This document shows positions 1 to 9,928 of a DNA stretch of 64,000 bases, piece after piece (position 1 is the stretch's first letter; every line of letters begins with the position of its first letter). Origin of the DNA: an uncultured Granulosicoccaceae bacterium (lineage in GTDB: Bacteria; Pseudomonadota; Gammaproteobacteria; Granulosicoccales; Granulosicoccaceae); the NCBI GenBank assembly GCA_937922675.1, contig CALAJN010000006.1, forward strand, positions 62,001 to 126,000. The letters run 5' to 3'. The notes under the pieces are model-generated. The model did no database searches. It was given only the letters and a program-made list of their open reading frames with translations, and was not told where the DNA came from. A program made the position numbers and the translations under genes.

Positions 1-47
1 CAAACGATCTTCGAGTCGGTTTGTTCACCGCTACAGACGGCTTCTGA
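1..47 (+). CDS. fabA: 3-hydroxydecanoyl-ACP dehydratase FabA, C-terminal end only
   Basis: The window opens inside a gene. In the frame whose first full codon starts at base 3, the last 14 residues read [14 protein letters not shown] and then stop. This closely resembles the C-terminus of E. coli FabA (…SDLKVGLFQDTSAF), the dehydratase/isomerase that introduces the double bond in unsaturated fatty acid synthesis. The stop lies five bases before the fabB start, as in the usual fabA-fabB operon. The match covers only 14 residues, so the call rests on that tail plus the neighbour. Confidence 0.8.
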   Translation, partial: NDLRVGLFTATDGF

Positions 48-52
48 ACGCC

Positions 53-1264
53 ATGCGACGTGCAGTCATCACGGGTATCGGTATCGCATCGTGTCTGGGC
101 AATGACAAGGCTTCGGTGACGGAGGCCTTGCGTTCCGGTACCTCGGGTATCACACGACGCGAGGAGTACGCCGACGTTGGCATGCGCAGTCATGTCGCAG
201 CGCGTCCGGTGGTTGACTTCAAGGAGGCCATAGATCGCAAGCAGCTGCGATTCATGGGAGATGCTGCCGCCTACGCCTATATCGCGATGCGCGATTGCAT
301 AGCCGATGCGGGCCTCGAGGATGCAGAAGTCTCCAACTTCCGCACCGGTATCATCGCAGGCTCTGGCGGAGGTTCGACGCTCAATCAGGTAGAGGCAGCC
401 GATGTCTTGCGCGCCAAGGGCATTCGCCGGGTGGGGCCCTACCGGGTGACCTCGACCATGGCCAGCACAGTCTCTGCGTGTCTCGCCACACCATTCAAAA
501 TCAAGGGCGTCAACTATTCGATCGCCTCTGCGTGCTCAACCAGCGCTCACTGCATCGGCAATGCGGTCGAACTGATTCAGTTGGGTAAGCAGGATCGAGT
601 GTTCGCCGGTGGTGGTGAAGAAGAACACTGGACTCTGTCCTGCTTGTTTGATGCGATGGGGGCCTTGTCAACAAAATACAACGATGACCCCGCTCGCGCC
701 TCGCGCACCTATGATGCCAATCGCGATGGATTTGTGATCGCTGGTGGTGGTGGCATGGTCGTTATCGAGGAGCTTGAAGTAGCCAAGGCGCGCGGTGCTC
801 GCATCTACGCTGAGGTTGTCGGATACGGTGCCACCTCCGATGGATATGACATGGTCGCTCCTTCTGGTGAGGGTGCCACGCGTTGTATGCAGCAGGCGAT
901 GCAGAGTGTGGATAGCTCGATTGACTACATCAATGCGCACGGCACCAGCACACCAGCAGGAGACATCACCGAGCTTGAGGCGGTCGGCCGAGCCTTCCCT
1001 GACGGCGTGCCACCGATTGCGTCTACCAAGTCGCTGACCGGCCACAGTCTCGGCGCTGCAGGTGTGCAAGAGGCAATCTACGCACTTCTGATGCAAGAAG
1101 CGGGATTCATCGCAGCTTCGGCAAATATCGAAACGCTCGATGAAGCTGCACAAAACTATCCCGTGGTGACCGAGCGTCGCGACGGGGTGACGCTGGATAC
1201 TGTCATGTCCAACAGCTTTGGTTTCGGTGGAACCAATGCGTCACTGGTCATGCGCCGACTTTAG
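53..1264 (+). CDS. fabB: beta-ketoacyl-ACP synthase I
   Basis: FabB condenses malonyl-ACP with growing acyl-ACP chains and is needed to elongate the cis-unsaturated intermediates made by FabA. The 403-residue length equals the family norm. The thiolase-fold catalytic triad is visible: Cys161 in [11 protein letters not shown], His296 in [11 protein letters not shown] and His331 in [12 protein letters not shown], with Lys326 before it. The glycine-rich C-terminal [12 protein letters not shown] is also typical. The ATG at 53 follows the fabA stop by five bases, which indicates co-transcription. It converges on srkA with only three bases between the two stops. FabF is the alternative, but the fabA linkage and the sequence style favour FabB. 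Confidence 0.96.
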   Translation: MRRAVITGIGIASCLGNDKASVTEALRSGTSGITRREEYADVGMRSHVAARPVVDFKEAIDRKQLRFMGDAAAYAYIAMRDCIADAGLEDAEVSNFRTGIIAGSGGGSTLNQVEAADVLRAKGIRRVGPYRVTSTMASTVSACLATPFKIKGVNYSIASACSTSAHCIGNAVELIQLGKQDRVFAGGGEEEHWTLSCLFDAMGALSTKYNDDPARASRTYDANRDGFVIAGGGGMVVIEELEVAKARGARIYAEVVGYGATSDGYDMVAPSGEGATRCMQQAMQSVDSSIDYINAHGTSTPAGDITELEAVGRAFPDGVPPIASTKSLTGHSLGAAGVQEAIYALLMQEAGFIAASANIETLDEAAQNYPVVTERRDGVTLDTVMSNSFGFGGTNASLVMRRL

Positions 1265-1267
1265 TGG

Positions 1268-2305
1268 TTACAGCAATGGGGGCTCGTCGAGTGCGCCGCA
1301 TTGTTCCTTGAGGCTCAGGATGTGCTCATCCCAGAAGCGCGCGGTATCAAAGAACGGAAAGGCACGCGGGAACGCGGGGTCTTCCCAGCGCCTCGCTATC
1401 CACGCGGCGTAACTGACCAGGCGCAGCGCGCGCAGTGGCTCGATCAGTTCCAGCTCGCGGCGATCAAAGGCTCGATGCGTCTCGTAGCCTTGTAGAATGT
1501 CGGCAAGTCGCGCCGAGGCATACGCCTGATCACCAGACAGGAACATCCATAGATCCTGTATGGCTGGGCCGCTGGCGGTGTCGTCCAGATCAAGAACCCA
1601 CGGCGCGTCCTGACCCCACAGCAGATTGCCAGGATGCATGTCGCCGTGTAGCGACAGCCATTCAACATCGCAGCGCTGGATAACGCTGTCGACGCGTTCG
1701 ACAAGTTCCGAGGCGATGTCTTCATAGGCCTCGTATACCTCGTCAGGCAGGTGCTCGGAGTCCAGCAAATAGTCGATGGCATCGAAACCGAGTCGTAGCG
1801 CCTCGATTTCTGGTCGGTGTTCAAAGACGACCTGCTCGCCGACTTGATGCAGGCAGGCAACGGTTCTGCCGATCGCAGCAAGATCGCGAGGATCGTCCAG
1901 CTCTGGTGCTCTGCCGCTGACCTTTGGAAACAGGCAGAAGCGATATGGTCCTGTTGTATGTAGCGTGCAGCCGTGAAGGTCAGGTAGTGGCGCCACAACT
2001 GGAACATCGGCATCGATGAGGCGTTGGCAAAAATCGTGTTCCTCGTGGATGCTGCTGTCGCTCCATCGATGCGGTCGATAGAACTTCGCGATCACGCTGC
2101 TCCCGTCCTCAAGGCCGATCTCATACACCCGATTTTCGTAGCTGTTCAATGCGCTGATTCGTCCGTCAGTACGCACCCCTGTGGCGTCGATAGCGTCGAG
2201 TAAGGTGACAGGATCAAGGGAACGAAAGGCGTGCGTCGCCGCGTCTTCATGATCAGAAGGGCTGCCATTGTCAGGGGTTTCGATGTCGGGGTTCTCGCGG
2301 GTCAT
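1268..2305 (-). CDS. srkA: stress response Ser/Thr kinase SrkA (YihE family)
   Basis: A cytoplasmic aminoglycoside-phosphotransferase-fold kinase. E. coli YihE/SrkA phosphorylates proteins on Ser/Thr and protects cells under envelope and oxidative stress. The catalytic loop LHGDMHPGNLLW lies near residues 219-230 and the metal-binding VLDLDDTASGP near 237-247, as in the APH/YihE family. Upstream, NSYENRVYEIGLEDGSSVIAK fits the nucleotide-binding lobe with its conserved lysine. At 345 residues it is slightly longer than E. coli SrkA (328), because of an acidic N-terminal tail of about 25 residues. It is convergent with fabB and divergent from accB. In enterobacteria the gene sits next to dsbA, which is not the case here. 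Confidence 0.9.
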   Translation of the reverse strand: MTRENPDIETPDNGSPSDHEDAATHAFRSLDPVTLLDAIDATGVRTDGRISALNSYENRVYEIGLEDGSSVIAKFYRPHRWSDSSIHEEHDFCQRLIDADVPVVAPLPDLHGCTLHTTGPYRFCLFPKVSGRAPELDDPRDLAAIGRTVACLHQVGEQVVFEHRPEIEALRLGFDAIDYLLDSEHLPDEVYEAYEDIASELVERVDSVIQRCDVEWLSLHGDMHPGNLLWGQDAPWVLDLDDTASGPAIQDLWMFLSGDQAYASARLADILQGYETHRAFDRRELELIEPLRALRLVSYAAWIARRWEDPAFPRAFPFFDTARFWDEHILSLKEQCGALDEPPLL

Positions 2306-2387
2306 TCAGTGGCAGGAGCGGTTGTGCAGGTGTCAGTACTGGCGATTCAAAGCTGCGATAAAGAGCGGGACTGCAAACCGACAACGA

Positions 2388-2410
2388 TTAGTGACTGATA
2401 AATTCACTAA
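2388..2410. repeat. perfect inverted repeat between srkA and accB
   Basis: TTAGTGA (2388-2394) and TCACTAA (2404-2410) form a perfect 7-bp inverted repeat separated by nine bases, in the 208-bp gap between the divergent srkA and accB genes. It sits about 100 bp upstream of the accB start. There is no following T run, so a terminator is unlikely and a dimeric-regulator operator is more plausible. I cannot assign a regulator. Confidence 0.45.
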
Positions 2411-2513
2411 CGTTCGCGATTCGATGTACATCTTGCACTCTTTGGGTGCTATCGTGCGCGATCTATAGCCGAAGGCTCGGTCCGACCCCAACGCCCTAGA
2501 GACCTGCGATATC

Positions 2514-2969
2514 ATGGATATTCGAAAGATCAAGAAGCTCATCGAGCTGCTGGAAGGCTCTGATGTCGCCGAACTCGAGATCAAGGAGGGCGAAGAGTCG
2601 GTGCGGATATCGCGCAGTGCGCAGGCGCCTGCGCCGCTGCAGACGGTGGCAGCAGCCCCGGCGGCTGCTGCGCCGGTAGTTGCTGCGGCATCTGCACCGC
2701 AGGATGCGCCGGCGGCGGACGAGCCGATGCCGCCGGGGACCTTTGTTGAGTCGCCGATGGTCGGAACCTTCTACCGCGCGGCGGGCCCGGATCAGAAGGT
2801 GTTCATCGAGGTCGGGCAGTCGGTGTCCAAGGGCGATACCTTGTGCATCATCGAGGCGATGAAGATCATGAATCGAATCGAGTCCGAGGTCAGTGGAACT
2901 GTGCGTGCCATTCTTGTCGAGGATGGTCGCCCTGTCGAGTACGGTGAGCCGCTGGTTGTAATAGATTGA
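2514..2969 (+). CDS. accB: biotin carboxyl carrier protein of acetyl-CoA carboxylase
   Basis: AccB carries the covalently bound biotin that shuttles carboxyl groups from biotin carboxylase (AccC) to the carboxyltransferase in the first step of fatty acid synthesis. The 151-residue protein has the expected layout: N-terminal helical part [13 protein letters not shown], an Ala/Pro-rich flexible linker (about 36-75), then the biotinyl domain. The target lysine is Lys117 in EAMKIMN. Start ATG at 2514. It is followed 16 bases later by accC, the usual operon partner. Confidence 0.97.
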   Translation: MDIRKIKKLIELLEGSDVAELEIKEGEESVRISRSAQAPAPLQTVAAAPAAAAPVVAAASAPQDAPAADEPMPPGTFVESPMVGTFYRAAGPDQKVFIEVGQSVSKGDTLCIIEAMKIMNRIESEVSGTVRAILVEDGRPVEYGEPLVVID

Positions 2970-2985
2970 TCGGAGACGCCGTCAA

Positions 2986-4350
2986 GTGAGCACGCCTGCC
3001 GTCACACCAATCTCAAAGATCCTGATTGCCAACCGCGGCGAAATCGCGTTGCGCATTATGCGCTGCTGCCGCGATCTGGGTATCCAGACGGTTGCTGTCT
3101 ACTCAACAGCGGACCGCGATCTCAAGCATGTACGACTTGCTGATGAGGCAGTCTGCATTGGCCCGCCGTCATCAACTGACAGCTACCTCAACATTCCAGC
3201 CATTATCGCAGCAGCTGAGATAACGCGTGCCGACGCGATTCATCCGGGCTATGGCTTTCTTGCCGAGAACGCCGATTTTGCCGAGCGAGTGGAGTCCAGC
3301 GGCTTCAAGTTCATTGGCCCGACAGCGGATGTGATCCGCCTGATGGGCGACAAGGTCAGTGCCATCGCCGAAATGACCGCCGCGGGTGTTCCCTGTGTGC
3401 CGGGCTCGGATGGGCCGCTCGACGGCGACGCCGAGCGCAACCGCGAGCTTGCCAACCGCATCGGCTATCCGATCATCATCAAGGCAGCCGGTGGTGGCGG
3501 CGGGCGTGGTATGCGCGTGGTGCGCTCCGATGAAGAGCTATCCGAGGCGGTGGAGATGACTGCCAATGAAGCGCGTGTGGCATTTGGCAACCCGATTGTG
3601 TACATGGAGAAGTACCTGGAGACGCCGCGGCATATCGAGTTTCAAGTGATGGCCGATGAGCACGGCAACGTTATCCATCTGGGTGAGCGTGATTGCTCGA
3701 TGCAGCGTCGTCATCAGAAGGTTGTCGAGGAAGCGCCAGCCCCCGGTATCGATGAGGCCACGCGCGCCGACATGGGAGCGCGTTGTGTAGCCGCGTGCAA
3801 GCGTATTGGTTATCGCGGGGCCGGCACCTTTGAGTTTTTGTATGAAAACGGCAGCTTCTATTTCATCGAGATGAACACTCGGGTGCAAGTAGAGCACCCG
3901 GTAACAGAAATGGTCACAGGCGTTGACATAATCAAGGAGCAGATTTTCTCTGCAGAAGGGCGCGTGTTGCGTTGGCAGCAGGAAGACATTCGTATTACTG
4001 GTCACGCCTTCGAGTGTCGGATCAATGCCGAAGACCCTGTAACCTTCATGCCGTCTCCGGGAGTTATCCATCAATTTCACCCACCGGGTGGGTTGGGAGT
4101 GCGCATCGAGACGCACATCTACAACGGGTACCGTGTACCGCCGTATTACGACTCCATGATTGCCAAGCTGGTCGTTGCCGCCAATCAGCGAGAGTCGGCG
4201 ATTGCACGCATGCGAGGAGCGTTGTCCGAAGCCTTCATTGACGGCATCAAGACCAACATTCCGCTGCACATCGATATCTTCAACGATGAAGCTTTTATCA
4301 AGGGCGGAACCAATATCCACTACCTTGAAGCCAAGCTTGATCTGGACTAG
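2986..4350 (+). CDS. accC: acetyl-CoA carboxylase, biotin carboxylase subunit
   Basis: AccC is the ATP-grasp enzyme that carboxylates biotin on AccB with bicarbonate and ATP. The N-terminal [16 protein letters not shown] is the diagnostic start of the biotin carboxylase domain. The glycine-rich ATP loop [13 protein letters not shown] lies near residues 165-177. Further on are the catalytic stretches [24 protein letters not shown] and [14 protein letters not shown]. The length of 454 matches the family (about 449). The start is GTG at 2986, 16 bases after the accB stop. prmA follows with a five-base gap, a common gammaproteobacterial arrangement. Confidence 0.97.
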   Translation: MSTPAVTPISKILIANRGEIALRIMRCCRDLGIQTVAVYSTADRDLKHVRLADEAVCIGPPSSTDSYLNIPAIIAAAEITRADAIHPGYGFLAENADFAERVESSGFKFIGPTADVIRLMGDKVSAIAEMTAAGVPCVPGSDGPLDGDAERNRELANRIGYPIIIKAAGGGGGRGMRVVRSDEELSEAVEMTANEARVAFGNPIVYMEKYLETPRHIEFQVMADEHGNVIHLGERDCSMQRRHQKVVEEAPAPGIDEATRADMGARCVAACKRIGYRGAGTFEFLYENGSFYFIEMNTRVQVEHPVTEMVTGVDIIKEQIFSAEGRVLRWQQEDIRITGHAFECRINAEDPVTFMPSPGVIHQFHPPGGLGVRIETHIYNGYRVPPYYDSMIAKLVVAANQRESAIARMRGALSEAFIDGIKTNIPLHIDIFNDEAFIKGGTNIHYLEAKLDLD

Positions 4351-4355
4351 GCACC

Positions 4356-5441
4356 TTGAGCCCTTCCGGCAAGGAGCCTGGCGACAGCATCGGTGATAGC
4401 AGGGCTGTCGATGGTTCATCGAGCGATGCAGTCTGGCCCGAGGTGCATGTTCTAGTACCGGAGCTGTCGGATGCTGTTCAACATGAATTAGCGATAGAGC
4501 GCATCGAGGATTGGCTGCTGACGGCGGGTGCTCTGGCGGTAACGCTTCTCGACAGTGACAACGCACCTGCTGAATCCGGCGCGGCGGTGCTGGAGCCAGC
4601 ACCGGGCGAGACTCGTCTTTGGCGGCGCGTGACACTAGTGGGGCTCTATCCGCAAGGGCAGGGCTTGCAAAACCTGACCGAGCAACTGAGTGAGGCCTTG
4701 CTGTCATCTGACCTTGATGCCATGCCGGCATGGTCGTTGGTGGGGCTGCCAGATGCGGTGTGGGAGCGCGAGTGGTTGCGCGACTTCGGGCCCATGAGGT
4801 TTGGCCCGCGTTTTTGCGTTGTGCCCACAGCCTACGAATCAGACACGTACCGAGTGCACAAGGGCAGCACGTCCCCGTCACTTGATGATCAGGCTGATAT
4901 GAGTCTGCGCCTCGATCCAGGGCTTGCCTTCGGCACGGGTACTCACCCAACCACCGCGCTCTGCCTCTCTTGGTTGGGCGCCCACACCGAGCACACATGC
5001 AGGCCTTTTGAGGGTCTTGATGTCATTGACTATGGCTGCGGGTCAGGCATTCTCGCGATCGCTGCCTTGCTGCTTGGCGCCGCAGGAGCGGATGCCGTGG
5101 ACATTGACCCGCAGGCACTGATTGCCTCGCGAGACAATGCCCATATCAATGGCGTGCTTGAGCGTATGCGCATTGGCCAACCGGCACTGCTTGACCAAAG
5201 ATTGACGCAGGACGTGCCTGAGCTCTGCGATGTGCTGCTAGCCAACATATTGCATGGTCCCTTGATGGAGTTGGGGGAGCGTTTTGCCAGCCTGATAAAG
5301 CCAGGTGGTCGTCTGGTGTTGTCGGGATTGCTTGAATCGCAAAGCGAGTCTCTGCACCTGCGCTACACTCCGTGGTTCGAATTCGAGCCGGATGTCATGC
5401 GTGACGGCTGGGTGGTGTTGACCGCGATCCGGCGTGCCTGA
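4356..5441 (+). CDS. prmA: ribosomal protein L11 methyltransferase
   Basis: PrmA trimethylates lysines and the N-terminus of ribosomal protein L11 using S-adenosylmethionine. The C-terminal half has the Rossmann methyltransferase core: the substrate-side motif LAFGTGTHPTTALCLSWL followed by the SAM loop DYGCGSGILAIAALLLGA. The family Asn-Pro-type motif appears here as LLANILHGPL. At 361 residues it is longer than E. coli PrmA (293), with roughly 30 extra residues at the N-terminus and an acidic insertion. The start is uncertain: TTG at 4356 gives the full frame, while a GTG at 4443 would begin just before the conserved part. It directly follows accC. Confidence 0.92.
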   Translation: MSPSGKEPGDSIGDSRAVDGSSSDAVWPEVHVLVPELSDAVQHELAIERIEDWLLTAGALAVTLLDSDNAPAESGAAVLEPAPGETRLWRRVTLVGLYPQGQGLQNLTEQLSEALLSSDLDAMPAWSLVGLPDAVWEREWLRDFGPMRFGPRFCVVPTAYESDTYRVHKGSTSPSLDDQADMSLRLDPGLAFGTGTHPTTALCLSWLGAHTEHTCRPFEGLDVIDYGCGSGILAIAALLLGAAGADAVDIDPQALIASRDNAHINGVLERMRIGQPALLDQRLTQDVPELCDVLLANILHGPLMELGERFASLIKPGGRLVLSGLLESQSESLHLRYTPWFEFEPDVMRDGWVVLTAIRRA

Positions 5442-5512
5442 GTGTTTGCGCCGTTGAGCGGTTGGTATCACATGCCCGGAAATGCCTGACGACCTGCGAC
5501 CCGCAAACGTTC

Positions 5513-6889
5513 ATGGCCACATCCAGCGCCTCCACATCGGTTGATTCAGCGCCCGTCGAAACCGGGGTAGCTGCCAGCGCGCAGACCTGTTGTGCCACCT
5601 GTCGCACGGTGTTCGAGGTCGCTGCCGAGCTGCTTGCCTCGACAGATACGCGCGTGCGCTGCGGTGAGTGCTTCGCGATATTCGATGCTGCTGCCAATCT
5701 GGTCAAGGATGGCAGTTCTTCCCCTGCGGACCTTGGCGCGAGCGCTGCGGCGACAAGTGCCGGGGGCAAAGCCGAGGGTGGGGCAACAAGGGCAGACACT
5801 GCAGTGGGGTCTGCCACACCGTCGGGCGGTGATGACGGACTGGCGGATTCAAGCGATAACAACACTCAGCTTGATGTGACGTATTCCGACTTCGATCTGT
5901 TCTCCGAAGACGCTGAATTGCCCGAGATTGCCTACTTTGATCAGACCCGCGACACCCCCGAGTTCGACTTCGACTCAGTGGCGCTGGAAAATGACGAGAC
6001 CTTCAGCGAGACGTTGTTCGTACACGATGTGACCGTTGACGCCGGGACGCTGACGGGTCGTTCAGCGGTACCAGACACAGCGCTGTTGCACGATGAAACA
6101 CCGCATGAGCCGCTGGTGTTTCGGTACCGTGACCCTGAGCCAGATCCGGACGACTCGGCCAACAAGGCGCCCGAGGCAGGGCATGCGGCGATTCCTATCT
6201 TGATGGACGAGCGTGAGCAATCCAGGCCGGCTCAGCACTTGCCCGCAGAGGCGTCGACGCTACTGGCGTCGGTCGGAACACCCGAAGCGACGGCAGAATC
6301 CGCACCCGTATCGTCGTTGCCATCGTCTGCAGATGGGACGCCTGAGTCGGTGGTTGAGATGGATGTGCTGGATATCGATCCGCCGGAAGCCAAGGGTGAG
6401 CATTCTTTCGGGTTGTTGTCCGGGCTCGCCCTGTGCCTCGCTTTTCTGCTCACCGGCTTGTACGGTTGGCGCGACCGGGATTCCTTGCACAATCAATCGT
6501 ACACACGGCCGGTATACGAGATGTACTGTCGTGTAACCGGTTGCCAGGTGCCCTCCAGAGTGTCCCTCAGGGATCTCAGGCTGGTCAGGCGCAACCTGTA
6601 CTCGCACCCGGAAATCGACGATTCTCTGGCGCTTGACGTGACCTTTCGCAACGAGGCCGAGTTTGACCAGCGCTATCCGGTGCTCGTCCTGCTGTTCTCT
6701 AATTCGAGCGGGCGTCTGATGGCACGCCATACCTTCCTGCCGGAAGAGTACCTGTCCGCCTGGCAAGCTACCGACACGATAGCTGCCGGCAGTCAGCGGG
6801 ATATCAGCCTCGACATCACAGACCCTGGCGATGCGGCGTCCTCGTTCGAGGTGGAGTTTCAGGAGACTCCGTGGGTGGGCGGCAGCTAA
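5513..6889 (+). CDS. zinc-ribbon, single-pass membrane protein with DUF3426
   Basis: A 458-residue protein usually found between prmA and dusB in Gammaproteobacteria; function not established. Near the N-terminus (about 27-60) two cysteine pairs, CCATC and RCGEC, form an MJ0042-type zinc ribbon ending in the usual FAIFDAAANL. A long acidic, Ser/Asp/Glu-rich low-complexity segment follows (about 65-290). Then comes one membrane span, GLLSGLALCLAFLLTGLYGW (about 300-320), and a C-terminal DUF3426 domain with CRVTGCQVP and LRLVRRNLYSHPE. The topology implies a cytoplasmic zinc ribbon and a periplasmic C-terminal domain. ATG at 5513 was chosen; a TTG at 5462 would add 17 residues lacking conserved character. 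Confidence 0.8.
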   Translation: MATSSASTSVDSAPVETGVAASAQTCCATCRTVFEVAAELLASTDTRVRCGECFAIFDAAANLVKDGSSSPADLGASAAATSAGGKAEGGATRADTAVGSATPSGGDDGLADSSDNNTQLDVTYSDFDLFSEDAELPEIAYFDQTRDTPEFDFDSVALENDETFSETLFVHDVTVDAGTLTGRSAVPDTALLHDETPHEPLVFRYRDPEPDPDDSANKAPEAGHAAIPILMDEREQSRPAQHLPAEASTLLASVGTPEATAESAPVSSLPSSADGTPESVVEMDVLDIDPPEAKGEHSFGLLSGLALCLAFLLTGLYGWRDRDSLHNQSYTRPVYEMYCRVTGCQVPSRVSLRDLRLVRRNLYSHPEIDDSLALDVTFRNEAEFDQRYPVLVLLFSNSSGRLMARHTFLPEEYLSAWQATDTIAAGSQRDISLDITDPGDAASSFEVEFQETPWVGGS

Positions 6890-6991
6890 ACGCATTGCGT
6901 TGCGCTCTTTTTGCGGCGCTTTACTGTGTCCGGATGTCTCTGGCTGAGCTAGGATAGCGGGCCGCCCGGATGAGCACTCCAGCTTCATTGC

Positions 6992-7978
6992 ATGATTGAG
7001 ATTGGTCCGCATTGCCTGCCCGGCAGGGCACTGTTAGCCCCCATGGCGGGTATCACAGACAGACCCTTTCGGTCGTTGTGTATGCGTTATGGTGCCGTGC
7101 ACGGCCCTTCGGAAATGATTTCCAGTGACACCTTGCTGCATGCGACCGCCAAGACCAGTCATCGCATTGTGCGAGCCAGTGGCAGCCGCGTCCATGCGGT
7201 ACAAATTGCCGGGTCTGACCCACAACAGATGGCCGAGGCGGCTGTGCTCAATGTGTCGCACGGCGCTGAAATCATCGACATCAACATGGGGTGTCCTGCC
7301 AAGAAGGTCTGCAACCGCGCGGCTGGCTCTGCACTGTTGTCGGAGCCTGCACTGGTGGAACGCATTCTCGAGAGCGTGGTTGCAGCGGTCGATGTGCCGA
7401 TAACACTGAAGATTCGTACCGGTCCGGATCGTGGCAACCGTAACGGCGTGGACATTGCCCGGATTGCCGAACGGGCCGGTATTGCTTGTCTCGCGGTGCA
7501 CGGTCGAACACGCGCAGACCGATTTGCAGGAGACGCCGAATACGACACGATCGCCGCCATCGTGGACGCGGTGAGCATTCCTGTCATCGCCAATGGAGAC
7601 ATTCGAACGGGTGCGGACGCTCGTGCTGTACTGGCGTCCACTGGAGCCGCGGGAGTGATGGTTGGTCGGGCAGCTCAGGGCAACCCGTTCATCTTTGCCG
7701 AGATCAACGCTGCTCTGCTGGGTAACGATGCACCGCCACCTCCCGGCATCGAACAGGTGCACGCAGCTTTGATCGAGCAAGTCAGCGGCTGTCATGATCT
7801 CTATGGCGAGTATCGTGGACTGCGCATAGCACGCAAGCATATTGCCTGGTACTGCCGTGGACTCAGACATGCAACGCGATTTCGTGAAGCGATCAATCAG
7901 GTCACTGAGGCATCGGTGCAGCTGCAGATGGTGGATCGCTTCTTTGAGCGTCCCGCCGCCTTTGCCGAGGTGGCCTGA
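6992..7978 (+). CDS. dusB: tRNA-dihydrouridine synthase B
   Basis: An FMN-dependent enzyme that reduces specific uridines of tRNA to dihydrouridine. The N-terminus LLAPMAGITDRPFRSLCMRYG is the flavin-binding start of the Dus TIM barrel. INMGCPAKKVCNRAAGSAL (about 97-115) carries the family's catalytic cysteine region, and VIANGDIRTG plus GVMVGRAAQGNPF are the FMN phosphate loops. The length of 328 is close to E. coli DusB (321). fis follows two bases after the stop, the same dusB-fis pair as in enterobacteria, where it is transcribed as one growth-rate-regulated operon. Confidence 0.96.
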   Translation: MIEIGPHCLPGRALLAPMAGITDRPFRSLCMRYGAVHGPSEMISSDTLLHATAKTSHRIVRASGSRVHAVQIAGSDPQQMAEAAVLNVSHGAEIIDINMGCPAKKVCNRAAGSALLSEPALVERILESVVAAVDVPITLKIRTGPDRGNRNGVDIARIAERAGIACLAVHGRTRADRFAGDAEYDTIAAIVDAVSIPVIANGDIRTGADARAVLASTGAAGVMVGRAAQGNPFIFAEINAALLGNDAPPPPGIEQVHAALIEQVSGCHDLYGEYRGLRIARKHIAWYCRGLRHATRFREAINQVTEASVQLQMVDRFFERPAAFAEVA

Positions 7979-7980
7979 GC

Positions 7981-8256
7981 ATGACTACTGGTACCGATGA
8001 TCGCGCGGCGCGTGGACGAAAAGACGCAACGGCAATTGAGAGCTGCATACAAAAAGAGCTCGAACGCTACTTTGCCTTGCTTGAAGGGCAGCCCCCGGCT
8101 GATCTCTATCGTCTGGTGATGCGTCAGGCTGAGGGTGCAGTCATTCGGGCAGTGCTGGCCGAATGCGATGGTAACCAGAGTCGGGCAGCGAACTGGCTGG
8201 GCATCAGCCGAGGCACATTGCGCGGCAAGCTGGCCGAACAATCCAAATCCGAATAA
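7981..8256 (+). CDS. fis: DNA-binding protein Fis
   Basis: A small nucleoid-associated and regulatory protein that bends DNA at rRNA promoters, recombination enhancers and replication origins. The C-terminal helix-turn-helix [24 protein letters not shown] aligns by eye with that of E. coli Fis ([21 protein letters not shown]). At 91 residues it is slightly shorter than E. coli Fis (98). The start ATG at 7981 lies two bases past dusB, so translational coupling is likely. purH begins 23 bases downstream. Confidence 0.93.
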   Translation: MTTGTDDRAARGRKDATAIESCIQKELERYFALLEGQPPADLYRLVMRQAEGAVIRAVLAECDGNQSRAANWLGISRGTLRGKLAEQSKSE

Positions 8257-8279
8257 GTTCTCAATCGAGCACCGATATC

Positions 8280-9845
8280 ATGACCGACGCAACGCGTGCG
8301 GCACTTCTGAGTGTGTCTGACAAACGCGGCATTGCCGACCTTGCGCGCGCACTCGCCGCATCCGGTCACCTGTTGTTATCAACTGGAGGTACGGCTGCGG
8401 CTTTGCGTGATGCCGGGCTGGAGGTCGTCGATGTGTCCACGCATACCAGTGCCGAGGAGATGATGGGTGGGCGGGTCAAGACTCTGCATCCGAAGATCCA
8501 TGGTGGCATTCTTGGGCGCCGTGGTATCGATGAGGATGTGATGCAGGCTCGTGGCATCCTGCCCATCGACTATGTCGTGGTGAATCTCTATCCGTTCGAG
8601 CAAACAGTTGCCAGAGCAGATGCCAGCTTTGACGATGCGATTGAGAATATCGATATCGGAGGGCCAGCGATGGTTCGCTCTGCTGCCAAGAATCATGCCT
8701 CGGTAGCTGTAGTGACCGACCCGGACGACTACGCACGCGTCGCTGCAAGCCTTGAGGCGGATGAGTCTGAACGCGTCCAGTTGCGCTTTGAACTGGCGCG
8801 CAAGGCCTTTGCTCATACCGCGGCATATGACGGCGCCATCGCCAACTATCTAAGCAAACTACCCACACCTGAGTCGCAAGCCTCGGCGTTTCCCGAGACC
8901 CTGAATCGACAGTTCGGCCTTATCGAGACCTTGCGTTACGGCGAGAATCCGCATCAGTCTGCGGCCTTTTATCGTGACCCTTCGCTGTCTGCCAATGGGA
9001 CACTGGCGGCAGCCGAGATGCGTCAGGGCAAGAGCCTGTCGTACAACAACGTCGTGGATGCCGATGCAGCACTTGCGTGTGTACGCGCCTTTGATGAGTG
9101 CAGTTGTGTGATCGTCAAGCATGCCAATCCCTGCGGGGTTGGCAGTGCCAGCACAGCTATGGAAGCCTATGAAAAGGCCTATCTCACTGATCCAACGTCA
9201 GCCTTCGGTGGCATCATCGCCTTTAACAGGCCCCTGGATGCCAAAACTGCTGAACTCATCGTGGAACGCCAATTTGTTGAAGTGATCCTCGCGCCGGCCA
9301 TCGAAGATGCCGCTCTGCAAGCTTTTGCTGCCAAGCCAAACGTTCGTGTACTGGTCACCGGAGAGGGCAGTGTTGCACCTTTCTTACGCTATCAGTCTGT
9401 ATCTGGCGGGTTGTTGGTTCAGGATGATGATCAACACAGACTCGACCTGTCTGATGTACAAACGGTGACAGCACGAGCGCCGTCGACATCCGAGTTGCAC
9501 GATCTCGCCTTTGCCTGGCGTGTTGCCAATTTCGTCAAATCAAATGCGATTGTGTACTGCCGGGACGGCGCGACCATTGGGGTAGGAGCGGGTCAGATGA
9601 GCCGCGTGTATTCAGCGCGCATTGCCGCCATCAAGGCGCAGGATGCGGGACTTGATGTATCGGGGTCAGTAATGGCGTCCGATGCCTTTTTCCCTTTTCG
9701 CGATGGTCTTGACAATGCCGCCGAGGTGGGTGTGCGCGCGGTCATTCAGCCGGGTGGTTCACGCAACGATGATGAGGTGATTCGTGCCGCGGACGAGCAT
9801 GACATCGCGATGGTTTTTACCGGAGTGAGGCACTTTCGCCACTGA
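8280..9845 (+). CDS. purH: bifunctional AICAR formyltransferase / IMP cyclohydrolase
   Basis: Catalyses the last two steps of IMP synthesis: formylation of AICAR with 10-formyl-tetrahydrofolate, then ring closure. The N-terminal cyclohydrolase (MGS-like) domain shows [18 protein letters not shown] and [19 protein letters not shown]. The formyltransferase domain has [28 protein letters not shown] and the catalytic region [10 protein letters not shown], then [18 protein letters not shown] near the end. The length of 521 is close to the family's usual ~525. It lies immediately after fis on the same strand. No convincing terminator was seen in the 83-bp convergent gap that follows. Confidence 0.97.
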   Translation: MTDATRAALLSVSDKRGIADLARALAASGHLLLSTGGTAAALRDAGLEVVDVSTHTSAEEMMGGRVKTLHPKIHGGILGRRGIDEDVMQARGILPIDYVVVNLYPFEQTVARADASFDDAIENIDIGGPAMVRSAAKNHASVAVVTDPDDYARVAASLEADESERVQLRFELARKAFAHTAAYDGAIANYLSKLPTPESQASAFPETLNRQFGLIETLRYGENPHQSAAFYRDPSLSANGTLAAAEMRQGKSLSYNNVVDADAALACVRAFDECSCVIVKHANPCGVGSASTAMEAYEKAYLTDPTSAFGGIIAFNRPLDAKTAELIVERQFVEVILAPAIEDAALQAFAAKPNVRVLVTGEGSVAPFLRYQSVSGGLLVQDDDQHRLDLSDVQTVTARAPSTSELHDLAFAWRVANFVKSNAIVYCRDGATIGVGAGQMSRVYSARIAAIKAQDAGLDVSGSVMASDAFFPFRDGLDNAAEVGVRAVIQPGGSRNDDEVIRAADEHDIAMVFTGVRHFRH

Positions 9846-9928
9846 GGTGCATTCGTCGCTGGCCTGTTCGCTTGATTGGTCCGCTGTTGCCAGCACCAGT
9901 GTGTAGTGATGGCGGGGTCGGGCTTGTT

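Noticed and set aside
3538-4998. A 486-codon open frame on the minus strand, antisense to accC and prmA
   Set aside because: It lies entirely opposite two strongly identified genes, its translation shows no family motif, and its openness follows from the GC-rich codon use of the real genes.
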